The notes under the pieces are model-generated. The model saw only the letters and a list, made by a program, of their open reading frames with translations, was not told the DNA's origin and searched no databases. From positions 1 through 42,564 of the forward strand of contig NZ_JAAHTB010000037.1 in the NCBI RefSeq assembly GCF_010692745.1: a stretch of DNA of 42,564 nucleotides, written 5' to 3'. This DNA comes from Methylobacterium sp. BTF04 (GTDB lineage: Bacteria > Pseudomonadota > Alphaproteobacteria > Rhizobiales > Beijerinckiaceae). Shown here one piece after another: positions 1-7,432 of the stretch. The translations under genes were made by a program, and so were the position numbers. Positions within the stretch are counted from its first letter, which is position 1, and each line of letters opens with the position of its first letter.

Positions 1-237
1 TCACAGGCGGAGTCAGGCCGTCAACGACAAGGGTTCAAACTGATAGATGCTCAGCGAAGTCAGCTGTCACGTTACGAAATCGCTCTAGTCGGCTTAAATG
101 GAATGTCAAAGGTATCAAACGATTTCGATGATCTTATTATAGAATTTCGCTTGCTTAAATACTCAACAGGAACACGGCGCACGATACTGGAACAGCACTA
201 TCCTGAATACGTATTTAAAGGACGGCGCGATAAATAG
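1..237 (+). CDS. C-terminal part of a putative abortive-infection (AbiC-like) protein
   Basis: The first frame is open from base 1 to a TAG at 235-237 and gives the last 78 residues of a protein whose start lies outside the window. The segment RSQLSRYEIALVGLNGMS, followed by a run of hydrophobic and charged residues and an LLKY stretch, resembles the C-terminal part of the 'putative phage abortive infection' family, where a similar 'QLS.YE..LL..N..S' motif precedes a 'LI..Y.LLK' segment. The match was made by eye from a short tail, so the family call is tentative. Base composition is much more AT-rich than the core genes to the right, and the ParB-like and methyltransferase genes downstream fit a defence or accessory patch. 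It ends one base before the stop codon of the convergent gene at 238-432. Confidence 0.5.
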   Translation, partial: SQAESGRQRQGFKLIDAQRSQLSRYEIALVGLNGMSKVSNDFDDLIIEFRLLKYSTGTRRTILEQHYPEYVFKGRRDK

Positions 238-432
238 TTATGGTTTGGAGGAAGGCGAGAGGCTCTTGCGTCCAATGACTTTTACTGCCGCCTCAAACCG
301 AGCATCCGACTGCTCATCACACCCAGCCTCGCGCGCCAACTCCTCGAACCGGCGGCGTTGCTCCTCCGGCGTCAGCTTCTCAGCGCCGAGCTTGCCGGGC
401 GGCTTCGGACTGGTATGGGTAGTGACGGACAA
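238..432 (-). CDS. small hypothetical protein, 64 residues
   Basis: A short highly charged soluble protein without signal peptide or membrane segment. The centre (LTPEEQRRRFEELAREAG, then a 'DARFEAAVKVIG' stretch) has the look of a family of roughly 60-90-residue hypothetical proteins found in alphaproteobacterial plasmids and islands, with an 'LTPEEQ..RF.E.A...G.DE....F..A...I' pattern. No biochemical role is known to me. The ATG at 432 has no strong ribosome-binding site visible. Its stop codon directly abuts the stop of the AbiC-like gene on the other strand, so the two are convergent. It is supported by the family-like pattern more than by its length. Confidence 0.55.
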   Translation of the reverse strand: MSVTTHTSPKPPGKLGAEKLTPEEQRRRFEELAREAGCDEQSDARFEAAVKVIGRKSLSPSSKP

Positions 433-613
433 TGGCCAATTCCGTTCGATGCTCGCACCATAGCGGCATAGCCCTGTGACAGCAAAAATGTCGCGACGGC
501 ATTATAAATCGCCAAAACTGTCAGGCAGCCAATCTGCAACCTAGCATACTGGATTGCAGGCCTCACAACGACTCGATAGCTTGGCCGCAAACGAGGTCAG
601 GCGGTGAAGCTTC

Positions 614-2095
614 ATGTCAAGGGGTAAATGGGTCACGCTGAAGTTGCACCAACTTCGCTTGGATCAGGAAAATTATCGTTTGGGGCCACAAGCCACCCAA
701 CGAGATGCTATTCGGGCTATGATTGATGAGCAGGGTTCAAAATTAGTTCGTATAGCTAAAGACATCATGCAAATGGGTGGGATTAGTCCCGGCGAGCCGA
801 TTTGGGTCATACCCGCAGGAACAAGAGGGCAGTACATAGTTGAAGAGGGAAACCGCCGGATAACAGTTTTAAAATTACTTGAAACGCCAGCACTCGCTGA
901 CGGGACACCTCTGTCAAAACAATTCCGTAAACTTTCGAAAATTTTTGCTGAAAGCCCGATTAGAGAGGTCGATGGCCGTCTCTTTGACAGCCGAGAAGAC
1001 GTTACACCTTGGAAGCGCAGGCGACACATGACTGCTGGTTCAGGTGTTGGGCTCGCGTCTTGGAAACCATTGGCCAAAGGTCGAGCCAATCGAGATATCG
1101 GCCTAGACGCGCCTCGCTCCTTAGCCGTCGTTGAGTTTTTTGGCGATGATCGTAGCGACCAATGGGCAGAAATACTTGAGGCTTTGGATGGTCGATGGAC
1201 CACGGTTGACCGCGTCTTGAATGCAGGTCCGTTCAAGGAAACATTGGGCGTAGATATCAATCCGAAAACTAGCGTTGTTTCATTCGAGAATGGCGACGAA
1301 ACGGCAGGCAAAGCATTACTACAGCGCATACTGTCCGCAATGGCGGATCCAGAGTTCGAATTTATACAGGTAGAAGATAAAGACGACCGCAAAGATTTTA
1401 TAGATAAGTTTTCTGAATTTAATGTAAAAGCCGCGCCTGGCGCTCCAAAATGGGGTTATTCCTCGGCGCCTACTTCGCGAACGGCAGAACCCCAAAACTC
1501 ACCATCAGTGGACGAGCAAACGGACGCGCAAATTGAGGCAAGCTCGGATGAATCTCTTCGCCCCGTGCAGCGATCGAATCCATCGCCGACTCGGCGACAA
1601 GCTACTGACGCAAGTAGAAAGACATTAGCGCCGCAAGGTGGCCCAAGACTATTGCCTGTTCGAGGAATTAGGCTGGGGCCTTTATACAATGAATGCAGAA
1701 AGATTATTGTCAAAAACAATGAGAATGCTGCTGCATTTCTCGTGAGAGTGTTCATAGAGTTGAGCAGTGAGGTTTATCTTGAAGTAAAGAAAGTCCCTAT
1801 CCCTCCGAATTTGAAGAATAAGAGTGTCACCGAATGGAGCGACTACAAGGTAAAGCTGTCTGAGAAAATATCAGCTGTAATTCACTCAATTGATCCGTCC
1901 GGCAAATCTCCGATCTTTGTTCAAGCTAAATCGGCTATAAAGCCAGATTACATTGGTCATTTTTCAATCAAGACACTTCATAGTTATTTTCACAACCATC
2001 ACGTTCTACCGGAAGAAACGACTGTGAAAGCAAGTTGGGATGGGTGGGAGGCCTACCTTCGAGCGCTCCACACCGCGCTGAACGAGCCGGATTGA
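614..2095 (+). CDS. ParB/Srx-fold N-terminal domain protein with helical C-terminal region
   Basis: Predicted 493-residue cytosolic protein. Residues about 7-90 resemble a ParB/sulfiredoxin-type N domain: 'LRLDQENYRL' near the start and an EGNRR motif at 78-82 correspond to the ParB nucleotide-binding 'GERR' box. Residues about 100-160 carry the 'FDSRED..PW..RRH....GVGL..W' pattern seen in stand-alone ParB-like proteins of accessory regions. Residues about 280-345 are a polar, Ser/Thr/Pro-rich linker. Residues about 350-493 are predicted mostly alpha-helical ('NAAAFLVRVFIELSSEVYL') and look like the helical C-terminal domains of other defence-associated proteins, which I cannot assign. It is not a partition ParB: there is no ParA partner and no obvious HTH. 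A D12 adenine methyltransferase gene follows after 39 bases in the same direction, suggesting an operon. Codon use is AT-richer than the core genes, consistent with transfer. The biochemical function is unknown. Confidence 0.75.
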   Translation: MSRGKWVTLKLHQLRLDQENYRLGPQATQRDAIRAMIDEQGSKLVRIAKDIMQMGGISPGEPIWVIPAGTRGQYIVEEGNRRITVLKLLETPALADGTPLSKQFRKLSKIFAESPIREVDGRLFDSREDVTPWKRRRHMTAGSGVGLASWKPLAKGRANRDIGLDAPRSLAVVEFFGDDRSDQWAEILEALDGRWTTVDRVLNAGPFKETLGVDINPKTSVVSFENGDETAGKALLQRILSAMADPEFEFIQVEDKDDRKDFIDKFSEFNVKAAPGAPKWGYSSAPTSRTAEPQNSPSVDEQTDAQIEASSDESLRPVQRSNPSPTRRQATDASRKTLAPQGGPRLLPVRGIRLGPLYNECRKIIVKNNENAAAFLVRVFIELSSEVYLEVKKVPIPPNLKNKSVTEWSDYKVKLSEKISAVIHSIDPSGKSPIFVQAKSAIKPDYIGHFSIKTLHSYFHNHHVLPEETTVKASWDGWEAYLRALHTALNEPD

Positions 2096-2134
2096 CGCGA
2101 TGGCCAACGCATTCTGAATGAGCTACAGTGCGAT

Positions 2135-2998
2135 ATGGAACAGTTCACTTCTCCGCTGCGCTACCCCGGTGGGAAGGGTAGGCTGACACAGTTTGTCGCC
2201 GACCTTATCGACGAGAATGGTCTTTCTGGCTGTGAGTACGTCGAGCCGTATGCCGGAGGTGCCGGTATTGCGATAACACTGCTGTATCTCGAATATGCTA
2301 GTCATATTCACTTAAATGATATCAATAAATCCGTTTACGCTTTTTGGGATGCAGTTCTCAGAAATCCGGAGGATTTATGCCGGTTGATCCGCGATACTCC
2401 TTTGAGCATGGATGAGTGGTACCGACAAAGATCCTTACAGTTCGATTCGGCGGCAAATAGTATCGAGCTTGGTTTTTCGACTTTCTTTTTGAATAGAACT
2501 AACCGATCTGGGATAATAAAAGGTGGCGTAATCGGTGGGAAAAGTCAGCTGGGGGATTGGAAGCTCGATGCACGCTACAATGCAAAGGAGCTAATTGCGC
2601 GAGTTCAGAAAATTGCAAGCTATAGCTCCCGCATTAGCTTATACAATCTCGATGCCGCCGTTCTCATTCGCAATGTCTTGCCAAGCCTTCCAAAAGAAAC
2701 TTTGGTATATTTGGACCCACCTTATTACATCAAAGGCAAGGGCCTCTACGAAGACCATTATAGCCATGATGATCACGCCAGCATCGCCAACATTGTCCAA
2801 AAGGAACTGCGCCTGCCGTGGATCGTGTCGTATGACAATGTGGAGCCTATTAGAAATTTCTATGCTAACAAACGGCAAACAACTTTTGGAATTTGGTATA
2901 CTGCAGGCAAAAAGCACGCTGGCAAAGAAGTCATGGTCTATAGTGACGAACTTAAAATACCAGCCGTAATAGAGCCTTCACGAGGCATTGCGGCTTGA
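2135..2998 (+). CDS. DNA adenine methylase, D12 class
   Basis: Predicted N6-adenine DNA methyltransferase of 287 residues, the usual length for Dam/M.DpnM-like enzymes. It transfers a methyl group from S-adenosylmethionine to adenine in a specific double-stranded sequence. The D12 signatures are visible: RYPGGK at 9-14 (motif I-like SAM site at the N terminus), 'EPYAGGAG' about 37-44, a 'FFLNRTNRSGI' stretch about 116-126, and the catalytic DPPY at 194-197. No restriction endonuclease gene is adjacent. Upstream lies a ParB-like gene in the same orientation with a 39-base gap, so the two are probably cotranscribed. An IS1595-type transposase gene begins convergently about 40 bases downstream. 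The specificity cannot be read from the sequence. Low GC compared with the right-hand part of the window suggests acquisition with its neighbours. Confidence 0.93.
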   Translation: MEQFTSPLRYPGGKGRLTQFVADLIDENGLSGCEYVEPYAGGAGIAITLLYLEYASHIHLNDINKSVYAFWDAVLRNPEDLCRLIRDTPLSMDEWYRQRSLQFDSAANSIELGFSTFFLNRTNRSGIIKGGVIGGKSQLGDWKLDARYNAKELIARVQKIASYSSRISLYNLDAAVLIRNVLPSLPKETLVYLDPPYYIKGKGLYEDHYSHDDHASIANIVQKELRLPWIVSYDNVEPIRNFYANKRQTTFGIWYTAGKKHAGKEVMVYSDELKIPAVIEPSRGIAA

Positions 2999-3040
2999 AT
3001 ATTTATACCTTCCTAATCCAGTCGCTTTTTATGATTTCTA

Positions 3041-3991
3041 TTATTGTAGAATTTCGCCGCCAGTACCAATTTTTTGATAAGTAAGCCGCTTCCCAATGAT
3101 GCCTCGAAGTGCCCGATCCGCTCGCTCAGTATCGTTCACGCCAAGCTTCACTCGGTTGTTGTACCGGAAATCAAACTCGGCGAGATAGCGGTGAAGGTGC
3201 TGCTTGCCGCAGTGTTGGTAGACGCCCTTCATACCGCGCTTGAAGACGGAGAAGTAGCCCTCGACGGTGTTCGTGTGGACGATGCCGCGCACGTACTCCT
3301 TGGTGGAGTGGGTGGTCATCTGGTGGTCAGCGAATGTGGTCCCGACCTTCGTGTAGATGCTGGACTCGTCGGTGAAGAGGCTGGCTTCCTTGAGGATGTT
3401 CGCCTCGATAATCGGGCGAAGGGTCTCGGGACGGATGTCGTCTACTACGACGGAGCGAACCTTGCCGGCGTCGCGATCAAGCAGGGACAGCACTTTCATC
3501 TTATGATGGTAGGCGCGCTTCTTCGGAACGCCAGGCTCGCGACCGATGAAGGTCTCGTCAGCCTCCACGATGCCGCCAGCGCCGGGCATACCGTCGATAC
3601 CGCCCATGGGGGCGAGAGCGCCGTCGCGGATAGCTTCGCGAATGCGGTGCGTTAGGAACCACGCGCTCTTGTAGGTGATGCCGAGCGCCCGATGGATCTG
3701 GTGGCTGCTTACACCCTTCTTAGAGGCGCACAGGAGGTAGACGGCCTGAAGCACCTTGTGGAGCGGGATATGGGCGCTCTCGAAGACCGTCCCGACTTTC
3801 AACGTGAACTGCTTGCGGCACTGCTTCTCAGCGCACTTGCGGAGGCCACGGCGGGTCTTGGACAGATCGTAGTGCTTCGCGTTCAAGGAGCCGCAGTGCG
3901 GGCACACCGGACCGTTCGGCCAGAGCTTCGCCTCAAGGTAGGCGAAGGCGGCGTCTTCGCAGTGCAGGTGGGCGGTGGAAAGGCTGGACAT
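3041..3991 (-). CDS. IS1595-family transposase
   Basis: Predicted 316-residue transposase of the ISXO2-like type. An N-terminal zinc ribbon is visible (CPHCG near residue 31, then 'C..KQCRKQF'). It is followed by a helical DNA-binding part and a catalytic DDE/N domain with ADETFIGRE, LFTDES and HTNTVEGYFSVFKRGMKG motifs. The length is normal and no frameshift is seen, so it is probably intact. I chose the ATG at 3991 (protein starts MSSLSTAHLHCEDAAFAYLE) because family members begin at this point. An in-frame TTG at 4012 would add seven residues. The reading frame starts immediately after a 7-bp stem whose loop carries a GGAG ribosome-binding sequence. Confidence 0.92.
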   Translation of the reverse strand: MSSLSTAHLHCEDAAFAYLEAKLWPNGPVCPHCGSLNAKHYDLSKTRRGLRKCAEKQCRKQFTLKVGTVFESAHIPLHKVLQAVYLLCASKKGVSSHQIHRALGITYKSAWFLTHRIREAIRDGALAPMGGIDGMPGAGGIVEADETFIGREPGVPKKRAYHHKMKVLSLLDRDAGKVRSVVVDDIRPETLRPIIEANILKEASLFTDESSIYTKVGTTFADHQMTTHSTKEYVRGIVHTNTVEGYFSVFKRGMKGVYQHCGKQHLHRYLAEFDFRYNNRVKLGVNDTERADRALRGIIGKRLTYQKIGTGGEILQ

Positions 3992-3992
3992 G

Positions 3993-4020
3993 GGTAGGGC
4001 TCCGATGCCCAAACCCTACC
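3993..4020 (-). promoter_or_regulatory. hairpin over the transposase translation start
   Basis: On the minus-strand transcript, GGTAGGG and CCCTACC form a perfect 7-bp stem with a 14-base loop, ending one base before the transposase ATG. A GGAG ribosome-binding sequence sits at the 3' edge of the loop. Insertion sequences commonly limit transposase expression with leader structures of this kind. Its activity here is inferred. Confidence 0.4.
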
Positions 4021-4061
4021 TTAAGTCGCGTGGTGTGTAAAGGATATAATCGCCCTTCGTT

Positions 4062-5300
4062 TCACGCGTCCGTGCTGGAATCCGCGACCTCACTGGGAAA
4101 ACCGTAGACCTCCAGGGGATCGCCGACCCCCCTGAGCGGGAACGTTCCGAGACGGGCCAGGCGATGCCCGTCCTGCGATCGGGCGACGAAGGCACCCGAG
4201 AACAACACGGTGACGTCGAGCACCTTCGTCAGGCTTTCCAGGCGCGCCGCGACATTGACCGCGGGACCGATGATCGTGAAATCGAGACGCGTGCGCGAGC
4301 CGATATTGCCGTACATCACGGCGCCGACATTCACGCCGATGCCGTAGCCCAGCCTGCGCAACCCGGCGGCGGACCGCTGTTCGTTGAAGGCCAGCATGGC
4401 CGCATGGGCCTCCCAGGCCGCGGCTTGCGCGGCCGTGCAGGCGGCCGGCGTGTCGAGATGGAAGATCGCCAGCAGGCCGTCGCCCATGAACTTGAGAATC
4501 TCGCCACCGTGCCGCTCGATCGGCAGCGAGATGGCGTCGAAGTAATCGTTCAGCAGAGCGATGACGTCGTCGCGCGGCCAGAGTTCGGAGATCTCGGTGA
4601 AGCCCCTGAGGTCGATCACCAGAATGGCCGCCTCCACCGTCACGCCGCTGCCGCGCCGGGTCGCACCGTTGAGGATCAATTCGCTCGCATGCGGTCCCAC
4701 ATAGGTGTCGAGGAGCAGCCGGGTCAGACGGTTCTTGTGCCGGACCTCCGAAACCACCGCCAGGGCCGGCACCAACGCCGCCAGCATCGCCAACTCGTCC
4801 TCGGCAAAGCCGCCGGCCCGGTCCGCCGCGAAGGTCACGATGTGGCGCTTGCCGAGCGTGAAGAGCAGCGGCCAGGCGACGTAGTCCGTCAGACCTTCGC
4901 CGCGCAATTCGTCGTAGAGCGCATGGCCGTTCCCCTGATGATCCGCCTCATCGAGGCGCTGGCGGACCTCGTCCGCGCCCGCATGGATCTCGGCCGCCGG
5001 GCTGTGCTTGAACTGGCTCGTATCGACGATGCCGTAGTCGAAATTGGTGGTTTCGGCCTCCTTCAGCCCGGTTCGCCACAGGATGCGGGTCCCCAGCCAC
5101 AGGGGATGGTGCGTGCGCAGGTACACCGTCGCCCGCGCCACGGGCACGCCCGCCTCCGCCACACGCCGGCAGAATTCGACGAAGATGTCGTCGAGGTAGC
5201 GCATGTCGAGGGTGCCGCGCAGCAGCCAGTCGAGGATTTCGGCACGCTGCTGCGCGCGCGCGGTCGGGCGCGGTCCATCTTGCGGCGGAGGGATGCTCAT
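4062..5300 (-). CDS. class III adenylate/guanylate cyclase
   Basis: Predicted 412-residue soluble nucleotide cyclase making cyclic AMP (or less likely cyclic GMP) from the nucleoside triphosphate. The N-terminal 200 residues form a GAF-like sensory region without membrane segments. The C-terminal cyclase homology domain shows a metal-binding Asp in VIDLRGFTE (about D230), KFMGDG with the second metal Asp (about K270, D274), and DFTIIGPAVNVAARLE with the purine-specificity Asp (about D340), Asn and catalytic Arg. Lys plus Asp at the purine positions favour ATP. I chose the ATG at 5300, since the frame stays open to 5531 but the upstream extension is low-complexity and would run into the divergent DUF1275 gene. 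The stop codon lies about 10-20 bases from the end of the IS element, which is convergent to nothing and codirectional with this gene. Confidence 0.88.
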   Translation of the reverse strand: MSIPPPQDGPRPTARAQQRAEILDWLLRGTLDMRYLDDIFVEFCRRVAEAGVPVARATVYLRTHHPLWLGTRILWRTGLKEAETTNFDYGIVDTSQFKHSPAAEIHAGADEVRQRLDEADHQGNGHALYDELRGEGLTDYVAWPLLFTLGKRHIVTFAADRAGGFAEDELAMLAALVPALAVVSEVRHKNRLTRLLLDTYVGPHASELILNGATRRGSGVTVEAAILVIDLRGFTEISELWPRDDVIALLNDYFDAISLPIERHGGEILKFMGDGLLAIFHLDTPAACTAAQAAAWEAHAAMLAFNEQRSAAGLRRLGYGIGVNVGAVMYGNIGSRTRLDFTIIGPAVNVAARLESLTKVLDVTVLFSGAFVARSQDGHRLARLGTFPLRGVGDPLEVYGFPSEVADSSTDA

Positions 5301-5523
5301 GGCCACGCGTGGTTCCCTGTCTCCGTCCGGTTCGAGGGCGGGACGATCCTCCTCCGAGTGTGGCCGTCGATCGCGCTTTAAGGCAAGACATCCGCCGGAC
5401 CGAGAGGCCGAATCTGCGGCGCTGCGCGGCGGCGCCAGTGACCCGTCTCTCGGCACCGCGCTTCGCTCTGCTGGGGGAGTGGCGGTTCGGCACCCCTCGA
5501 CCTTCGACAGGCAAGACCGCGAC

Positions 5524-6204
5524 ATGCTCATGAAATTTCCGCTGGCGCTGATCCTGAGCTTTGTCGGCGGCTACGTCGATACGGTCGGCTTCCTCGCCCT
5601 CCAGGGGCTGTTCACCACGCACGTCACCGGCAATTTCGTGACCTTCGGGGCGGCTTTGGTGCACGGAGCCTCGGGCGCCTGGGCCAAGCTCCTGGCCCTG
5701 CCGGTGTTCTGCGTCACCGTCATCCTCACCCGCCTCGGCAGCCAGGTCCTCGAACGCAAGGGGCATCCGGTCCTGCGGGTGCTGCTCTCGGTCCAGTTCT
5801 TCACCCTGTCGGTCGGTGCGGTCCTGGCCATCGCCTTCGGTCCGTTCGCCGACGGCGACCGCTGGGAAGCGCTGGTCACCGGGATGGTCCTCGTCGTGGC
5901 GATGGCGGTGCAGAACGCGGCGCACCGCACCCATCTGTCCGATGCCCCGCCCTCGACCATCATGACCGGCACCACCACGCAGATCATGATCGATCTCGCC
6001 GACCTCGTGCACGGGCTGCCGCCCGGCCACCCCGCGCGGGCACGCATCCGCACAATGTCGGTGGCGGTGGCCACCTTCGCGCTCGGCTGCGCCCTGGCGG
6101 CTCTCCTGTTCTACCTCGCGGGTGCGGCGGCGCTGCTGCTGGCACCGGCCGTGATCCTCGCCGGGACACTCGGGGAGGAGCCGGCCGGCCGCGCCAAGGC
6201 CTGA
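5524..6204 (+). CDS. DUF1275 (YoaK-like) membrane protein
   Basis: Predicted 226-residue integral membrane protein of the DUF1275/YoaK family. Its function is not established, and some homologues are near stress or transport genes. The start MLMKFPLALILSFVGGYVDT gives the family's typical first membrane segment with a GGYVDT motif. This is followed by 'TTHVTGNFVTFGAAL' and several further hydrophobic segments, for about six in total. The 'MTGTTTQIMIDL' segment in the second half is also characteristic. I start at the ATG at 5524, and a second in-frame ATG at 5530 is possible. The longer open frame upstream is an artefact of high GC. The gene is divergent from the adenylate cyclase, with 223 bases between the two chosen starts. 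Confidence 0.88.
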   Translation: MLMKFPLALILSFVGGYVDTVGFLALQGLFTTHVTGNFVTFGAALVHGASGAWAKLLALPVFCVTVILTRLGSQVLERKGHPVLRVLLSVQFFTLSVGAVLAIAFGPFADGDRWEALVTGMVLVVAMAVQNAAHRTHLSDAPPSTIMTGTTTQIMIDLADLVHGLPPGHPARARIRTMSVAVATFALGCALAALLFYLAGAAALLLAPAVILAGTLGEEPAGRAKA

Positions 6205-6261
6205 GCCGATCCTGCTCTCCACCCCGGTGAGCATCGTCAGCGTCATCCGCACTCTGCGGCA

Positions 6262-6299
6262 TTTCGGTTTCCTCGAACCGAAAAGCGTGATCTTTTCGC
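6262..6299. repeat. palindromic intergenic element with two alternative hairpins
   Basis: TTTCGGTT and AACCGAAA (6262-6269 and 6276-6283) form an 8-bp stem. The overlapping CGAAAAG and CTTTTCG (6279-6285 and 6292-6298) form a second, mutually exclusive stem. This resembles the 'cgaaaag...cttttcg' intergenic mosaic repeats common in Rhizobiales. It lies between the DUF1275 and pirin genes. It lacks a T tract, so it is a poor terminator. Confidence 0.45.
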
Positions 6300-6493
6300 G
6301 GTCTCGCCGACCAGCATGGTCGGCATCCCGTCGTCCGAGAAGGACAGCCGGCGAGGTCACGTCCTGCGATGAACCCCACCGGTGCACGCGCCCGGCGGAT
6401 TGCTGGCGACCTCCGCCGGTCCGTGCGCCGAGCCATCGCTTACCTCGCGAAACACGCTGACCCCGACCCCCGCAGCGAGACGGAGATCACAGG

Positions 6494-7432
6494 ATGAGCT
6501 GGCACGGTGCCGAAGACCCGATCCCGGGCCATCACTTCAGCTGCGACGCGATCAAGACCCTGATCGTGCCGCGCTCGCGCGACCTCGGCTCCTTCGCCGT
6601 ACGGCGCGCGCTGCCCTCCACCGCGTGCCGGATGGTGGGTCCGTTCATCTTCTTCGACCAGATGGGGCCGTCCGAGTTCCTGCTCGGCCAGGGCATGGAT
6701 GTGCGACCGCATCCGCATATCGGATTGTCCACCGTCACCTACCTGTTCGACGGGGAGATCATGCACCGGGACAGCCTCGGCACCGCGTTGCCGATCCGTC
6801 CGGGCGAACTGAACTGGATGACCGCCGGGCGCGGCATCACCCATTCGGAACGCACCGGAGCGGGGCTGAGACAGACCGGCTCGACGCTGTTCGGCATCCA
6901 GAGCTGGGTCGCCCTGAGCGCGCAGGACGAGGAAAGCGCACCCGCCTTCGAGCATTACGAAGCCTCGGCGCTGCCGATCCTCACGGGCGAAGGCAAGATC
7001 GTCCGCCTCATCGCCGGGGAGGCCTTCGGCGCGCGATCGCCGGTGCGAACCTCGAGCCCGATGGTCTACGCGGACGTGACGTTGGAAGCGGGCGCCGTCC
7101 TGCCCATCGACCCGACCTACGACGAGCGGGCCATCTACACGGTCTCCGGAGCGATCGACATCGCCGGGGACGGATTCGGCCCGGGCCAGCTCCTGGTCTT
7201 GCGCCCGGGGGACCAGATCAGCGTGCGGGCGATCGAACCGGCCCGGTTCATGGTCCTCGGCGGCGAGCCGATGGAGGGTCCGCGCCATCTGTGGTGGAAC
7301 TTCGTCTCCTCGCGCCTCGATCGCATCGAGCAGGCCAAGGAAGACTGGCGCCAAGCGCGGTTCGACACGGTCCCGGGGGAGTCCGAATTCATCCCGCTGC
7401 CGGATAGTCCCGCGCCTGTCCGATATCCCTGA
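6494..7432 (+). CDS. pirin family protein
   Basis: Predicted 312-residue bicupin of the pirin family, iron-binding cytosolic proteins. Some have quercetin 2,3-dioxygenase activity and others modulate enzymes or transcription. The metal site of the N-terminal cupin is intact: RPHPHIGLSTVTYL supplies H73 and H75, and GITHSER supplies H117 and E119, matching the three His plus Glu of characterised pirins. The C-terminal cupin-like half includes 'GAVLPIDPTYDERAIYTVSG' and a final 'HLWWNFVSS' motif typical of the family. The ATG at 6494 follows a GGAG sequence 9 bases upstream. It appears monocistronic, and nothing in its surroundings points to a particular substrate. Confidence 0.93.
   Translation: MSWHGAEDPIPGHHFSCDAIKTLIVPRSRDLGSFAVRRALPSTACRMVGPFIFFDQMGPSEFLLGQGMDVRPHPHIGLSTVTYLFDGEIMHRDSLGTALPIRPGELNWMTAGRGITHSERTGAGLRQTGSTLFGIQSWVALSAQDEESAPAFEHYEASALPILTGEGKIVRLIAGEAFGARSPVRTSSPMVYADVTLEAGAVLPIDPTYDERAIYTVSGAIDIAGDGFGPGQLLVLRPGDQISVRAIEPARFMVLGGEPMEGPRHLWWNFVSSRLDRIEQAKEDWRQARFDTVPGESEFIPLPDSPAPVRYP

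Larger units (their letters stand above)
3003..4052 (-). mobile_element. IS1595-family insertion sequence (ends approximate)
   Basis: The element contains one transposase gene on the minus strand and lies between the low-GC methyltransferase patch and the GC-rich cyclase gene. Candidate ends are a weak imperfect inverted repeat: the left end near 3005-3020 (TTATACCTT..) and the right end near 4030-4050, which reads TTATATCCTTTACACACC on the minus strand. The similarity is limited and needs an indel, so the limits are uncertain by tens of bases. I could not see a convincing 8-base target duplication. The right end falls just past the stop codon of the adenylate cyclase gene, which is therefore not disrupted. 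Confidence 0.6.

Noticed and set aside
673..1392. Open frame of 239 codons antisense to the ParB-like gene
   Set aside because: Ser/Arg-rich shadow; the plus strand has the ParB-like EGNRR motif.
4164..5381. Open frame of 405 codons antisense to the adenylate cyclase
   Set aside because: The cyclase homology motifs on the minus strand are convincing, and this frame is a GC shadow.
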